A stretch of DNA of 64,000 bases from CAWDLX01 sp963753485 (GTDB lineage: Bacteria; Actinomycetota; Actinomycetes; Mycobacteriales; Micromonosporaceae), in contig CAVWCL010000004.1 of the NCBI GenBank assembly GCA_963753485.1, positions 1 to 64,000 of the forward strand, in the 5' to 3' direction. Positions 61,521 to 64,000 of this stretch are shown here, piece by piece. The position numbers and the translations under genes were made by a program. Position 1 is the stretch's first letter. The number at the start of each line of letters is the position of its first letter. Below the pieces are notes generated by a model. It did no database searches. It worked only from the letters and a program-made list of their open reading frames with translations, and had not been told where the DNA came from.

Positions 61521-62549
61521 CTAGACGGGCACTGCCTCGATGATCGAGACCGGCGATGTGGTGGGCACCGACCTGATGACCTTCAGGCCCGCCTTGGCGA
61601 ACAGCTCGGTGTACTGCGGCAGCGTGCGTTCCTTGGCGCCCAGGAGCAGCAGCAGCCACAGATCGATGATGTTTCCGAGGTGGCGCTGGTTGTCCGCGTT
61701 GAGCACGTACTCGATCACGAGCATCGTGCCGTCGGGGGCGATCGCGTCACGCACGTTCGTCAGGAGCGCAAGACACTGGGGCTCCGCGAAGTCGTGCAGG
61801 ATGTGCTTGAGCACATAGGCGTCCGCGCCCACCGGCAGCTTGTCGAAGTGGCCGCCGTTCTCGATCGTGACCCGCCCCCCGACACCGGCCGCGTCGAACA
61901 GCGACGGCGCGTCGGCGGTCGCGAACTCGGAGTCGTAGAGCACGCCATGAGAGCTCGGCGACTGCGCGAGGATCCCGGCCAGGAGCGTGCCGCGCCCACC
62001 GACAACGTCGACGATCGTGCGGTACCGGGAGAAGTCGTACGCCGCCAGCACCGGAGCGGTCTCCGATTCCGACATGGCGCGCATCCCCTGGAAGAACGTG
62101 GCCGCGTAGTCCGGATTCGCCATGAGGAATTCGTATGCACCCATGCCGCGCACCTTGGGCAGGCTGGCCTCGCCGGTGCTCACGGAGCTGAGCAGGTGCC
62201 CCCAGTCCTCCCAGAGCAAGGGATGACCCATCAGCATCGCGAGGCCGCGCATCGAATCCGGTGCCCGGTCGCGGAGCGCGTCGGCCATCGGCGTGAGCTC
62301 GAACCGGCCGTCCGGCGCGACCGCGAACACCGAGTAGCCGGACAGCGTGCGCAGCAGCCGGTACGTCGCCTCCGGGTCGGATCCGACCCGCTTGGCGATC
62401 TCCTCCGCGGGCAGCGGTCCGTCGCCGAGAACGTCTGCGATACCCAGCGTGGCCGCGACAGAAATTGCCTGGGTTATCACCGCGCCTTGAATCAGGTCAA
62501 CCAACGAGTACGCGGCCGACAGATCCCGCACCGCGGGCTTTGCGGACAT
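61521..62549 (-). CDS. O-methyltransferase-like protein, candidate AlpH-type hydrazine-coupling enzyme
   Basis: The 342-residue product has an N-terminal dimerisation/winged-helix part (VDLIQGAVITQAISVAATLG, IAKRVGSDPEATYRLLRTLS) and a methyltransferase domain. The SAM motif I, usually DVGGGxG, is here DVVGGRGTLL with Val for the first Gly. The KHILHDFAEPQCLALL segment with the family His and the LLVIEYVL strand are kept. In the kinamycin pathway AlpH, an O-methyltransferase-like protein, couples glutamylhydrazine to the polyketide without SAM. This protein may be the equivalent, or a true O-methyltransferase. GGAGGG precedes the ATG; it heads the six-gene tailoring operon. Confidence 0.75.
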   Translation of the reverse strand: MSAKPAVRDLSAAYSLVDLIQGAVITQAISVAATLGIADVLGDGPLPAEEIAKRVGSDPEATYRLLRTLSGYSVFAVAPDGRFELTPMADALRDRAPDSMRGLAMLMGHPLLWEDWGHLLSSVSTGEASLPKVRGMGAYEFLMANPDYAATFFQGMRAMSESETAPVLAAYDFSRYRTIVDVVGGRGTLLAGILAQSPSSHGVLYDSEFATADAPSLFDAAGVGGRVTIENGGHFDKLPVGADAYVLKHILHDFAEPQCLALLTNVRDAIAPDGTMLVIEYVLNADNQRHLGNIIDLWLLLLLGAKERTLPQYTELFAKAGLKVIRSVPTTSPVSIIEAVPV

Positions 62550-62650
62550 GGTTCCCTCCTGAATTCGTAGCTTCCGGGTGCCGACGATAAATCGGTGTCT
62601 TTCCTGGTCGCAAGGCTGCGTGCCGCTCCTCGTAACACCCATCGCGGAGC

Positions 62651-62679
62651 GTTCAACTGAAGAATTGGCGCAGTTGAAC
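62651..62679. promoter_or_regulatory. 8-bp inverted repeat in the divergent promoter
   Basis: GTTCAACT (62651-62658) and AGTTGAAC (62672-62679) are exact reverse complements separated by 13 bp. They lie between the methyltransferase-like gene and the ketoreductase and touch the 35-bp shared element. It is a likely repressor or activator site. Confidence 0.55.
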
Positions 62680-62712
62680 CGAGCCGGGTCCACCCGTGCT
62701 CGACCGAGATTA
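62678..62712 (+). promoter_or_regulatory. 35-bp element shared with the PPOX-like promoter (copy 2)
   Basis: The 35 bp match 47175-47209 (reverse strand) except for one base. The element ends 53 bp before the ketoreductase ATG, against 55 bp for the other copy. It contains the dyad CGGGTCCACCCG on this strand. The following spacer and Shine-Dalgarno site (GAAGGAG) are also similar in both places. Confidence 0.85.
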
Positions 62713-62765
62713 ATGGAGTCGCCGCGAAACTGTACGTCACAGTATCCACGAAGGAGAAGGTGTAA

Positions 62766-63551
62766 ATGGCGGACAACGAACAGCAGGTTGCACTCATCAC
62801 CGGGGGGACGAGCGGAATCGGCCTGGCGGTTGGCGAGACCCTCGGGGCCCGCGGCCTTACGGTCTTCATCTGCTCGCGGCACCCCGAGGCCGTCCAGGAG
62901 ACGGTCGGCAAACTCCGCTCGAACGGCTACCAAGCCGACGGCGTGGCCGCGGACGTACGGCGTGCGCAGGACGTCAGCGAGCTCGTGGAGACCGCCGTGC
63001 AGCGCTACGGTCGCATCGACATCCTGGTGAACAACGCCGGACGTAGCGGCGGCGGCATCACCGCCGACATCGCCGACGAGCTCTGGTACGACGTCGTCGA
63101 CACCAACCTGAACAGCGTCTTCCTGGTGACCCGCGAGGTGCTCAGGTCGGGCGGGCTGCTCGAGCGCGGTTGGGGACGAATCATCAACATCGCGTCGACC
63201 GGCGGCAAGCAGGGAGTGGTGCTCGGCGCCCCCTACTCCGCCTCCAAGCACGGCGTCATCGGATTCACCAAGGCGCTGGGCCTTGAACTCGCGAAGACCG
63301 GTGTCACGGTCAACGCGGTCTGCCCTGGCTACGTCGAAACCCCGATGGCACAGCGGGTCAGGCAGGGCTATGCCGCGCACTTCAACACGACCGAAGAGGC
63401 GATCCTCGAGCGCTTCGAGGCGAAGATACCGCTTGGTCGCTACTCCACCGCCGAGGAGGTGGCTGCCCTCGTCAGTTACCTGATCACCGAGGCGGCCGCG
63501 CCCGTGACCGCGCAGGCGATCAACGTCTGTGGCGGTCTCGGGAACTACTGA
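62766..63551 (+). CDS. ActIII-type C-9 polyketide ketoreductase (SDR)
   Basis: The 261-residue product is a classical SDR: TGGTSGIGLAVG for NADPH, NNAGRSGGG, catalytic Ser in INIASTGGKQGVVLGA and YSASKHG with Tyr/Lys, then VNAVCPGYVETPMAQ. TGGKQGVV and CPGYVETPMA are hallmarks of ActIII-type ketoreductases, which reduce the C-9 carbonyl of the ACP-bound polyketide. It is divergent from the tailoring operon. The ATG follows GAAGGAGAAGG. The minimal PKS that it serves is not in this window. Confidence 0.92.
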   Translation: MADNEQQVALITGGTSGIGLAVGETLGARGLTVFICSRHPEAVQETVGKLRSNGYQADGVAADVRRAQDVSELVETAVQRYGRIDILVNNAGRSGGGITADIADELWYDVVDTNLNSVFLVTREVLRSGGLLERGWGRIINIASTGGKQGVVLGAPYSASKHGVIGFTKALGLELAKTGVTVNAVCPGYVETPMAQRVRQGYAAHFNTTEEAILERFEAKIPLGRYSTAEEVAALVSYLITEAAAPVTAQAINVCGGLGNY

Positions 63552-63590
63552 GGACCGTCGTCCTCACTGTCGCCTGGGACTCGACCATGT

Positions 63591-63794
63591 CTATTCGATT
63601 GTGGGTTCTGGGCCGGCGTACGGATCGGGTGCACCCGCCGGCTCCGGCCATCGAGGCACCGACCGCTCAACCGGCCGCCGAGCAGGTTCACCGCCTGGGT
63701 GACCGGCGAGCGCGCTCGCTGCGCCTGTATGTCTGGTGATCGGAGCTGTCAGCTGGGATCCCAGGCCCGGTCGGTGCTCCGTCGTGGCCATCAC
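63591..63794 (-). CDS. Possible small Pro/Ala-rich protein
   Basis: A 67-residue frame begins with GTG within the stop region of the upstream partial gene (TGATG overlap) and reads MMATTEHRPGLGSQ at the start and a Pro-rich end. It is low in hydrophobic core residues and has no family. It may be a chance frame. Confidence 0.25.
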   Translation of the reverse strand: MMATTEHRPGLGSQLTAPITRHTGAASALAGHPGGEPARRPVERSVPRWPEPAGAPDPYAGPEPTIE

Positions 63795-64000
63795 CGCGCC
63801 ACCTGAGCCTCGGGCCCGGTCCAGTCGGTGTACAGCCAGGTCTCGAGGTTGATGAGGTCCGGTCTGATGCGGCGCAGCGCCGGCAGGTCGGCGCGGTACC
63901 CTTCGCGCTCGAACCAGTCGAACATGGTGGCCAGGTCCGCGCGAACCGCGCGGAGCCGCTCGATCGGCTGTTGCTCATATCGGGTCGGGATGCCGGACAC
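63791..64000 (-). CDS. Small protein of unknown function, 5' end at or beyond the window edge
   Basis: At least 69 residues: helical, with IERLRAVRADLATMFDWFER, RADLPALRRIRPDLINLETW and LYTDWTGPEAQVAR. It begins with GTG at the last base of the window, which may or may not be the true start. I recognise no family. It is convergent with the ketoreductase gene. Confidence 0.5.
   Translation of the reverse strand: MSGIPTRYEQQPIERLRAVRADLATMFDWFEREGYRADLPALRRIRPDLINLETWLYTDWTGPEAQVAR

Overview
The window reads as chromosomal DNA of a high-GC actinomycete. Nearly every codon third position is G or C, GTG starts are common, genes often overlap by 4 bp, and two genes belong to mycothiol-dependent families (the arsenate reductase at 19792-20445 and the Rv2466c-like thiol protein at 44939-45553). 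The genus cannot be fixed from the sequence alone. I saw no rRNA, tRNA or CRISPR array.

Positions 1-28 kb are an accessory region full of decayed genes. It holds a frameshifted tyrosine recombinase, an IS21-type element with a broken istA and intact istB, a MazF/RHH toxin-antitoxin pair, a VOC pseudogene, a probable ISL3 transposase tail, a fragment of the Wadjet nuclease JetD, a SWIM-SNF2 helicase and a large LuxR-type ATPase regulator. Next come a CadI-like protein, a PadR-controlled membrane operon, and an arsenic island (two ArsR repressors, an Acr3 pump, a mycothiol-type ArsC and an ArsR-phosphatase fusion) with aquaporin, integrase and arsC remnants. At 21.6-24.7 kb three translationally coupled genes encode a BrxD-like ATPase, a related protein without a Walker A motif, and a coiled-coil protein; I do not recognise this trio as a named system. 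An ArsR/AHSA1/TIGR03086 operon follows.

Positions 28-40 kb hold a SARP-NB-ARC-TPR regulator, a divergent 2122-residue secreted RHS/YD-repeat protein and a convergent MMPL transporter. A strong bidirectional terminator separates the last two.

Positions 40-64 kb look like part of a biosynthetic cluster for a nitrogen-nitrogen bonded atypical angucycline of the kinamycin/lomaiviticin/fluostatin kind. The polyketide part has an ActIII-type ketoreductase (62766-63551), a didomain aromatase/cyclase, three class A flavin monooxygenases, an AlpJ/JadG/GilOII-like ring-cleaving oxygenase and an O-methyltransferase-like protein whose SAM motif is altered. The hydrazine part has an adenylosuccinate-lyase-like enzyme, a GNAT acetyltransferase, an amidase and a glutamine-synthetase-like ligase, the set known from the kinamycin and fosfazinomycin acetylhydrazine/glutamylhydrazine route. 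Downstream of the ligase lie a DUF3050 heme-oxygenase-like oxidase, a two-cluster ferredoxin and a co-translated 626-residue protein of no recognised family. A UvrA-like DrrC-type protein, an ABC exporter, an Rv2466c-like protein lacking its resolving cysteine and a PPOX-like flavoenzyme suggest self-protection and export. The minimal PKS (KS-alpha, KS-beta, ACP) and the aspartate N-hydroxylase/nitrosuccinate lyase that would make nitrite are not in the window.

The most distinctive sequence signal is a promoter-leader of about 100 bp that occurs twice, upstream of the ketoreductase and upstream of the PPOX-like gene. It includes a 35-bp element with one mismatch, the Shine-Dalgarno region and the first codons. 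It ties the PPOX/thiol protein/exporter operon to the polyketide genes.
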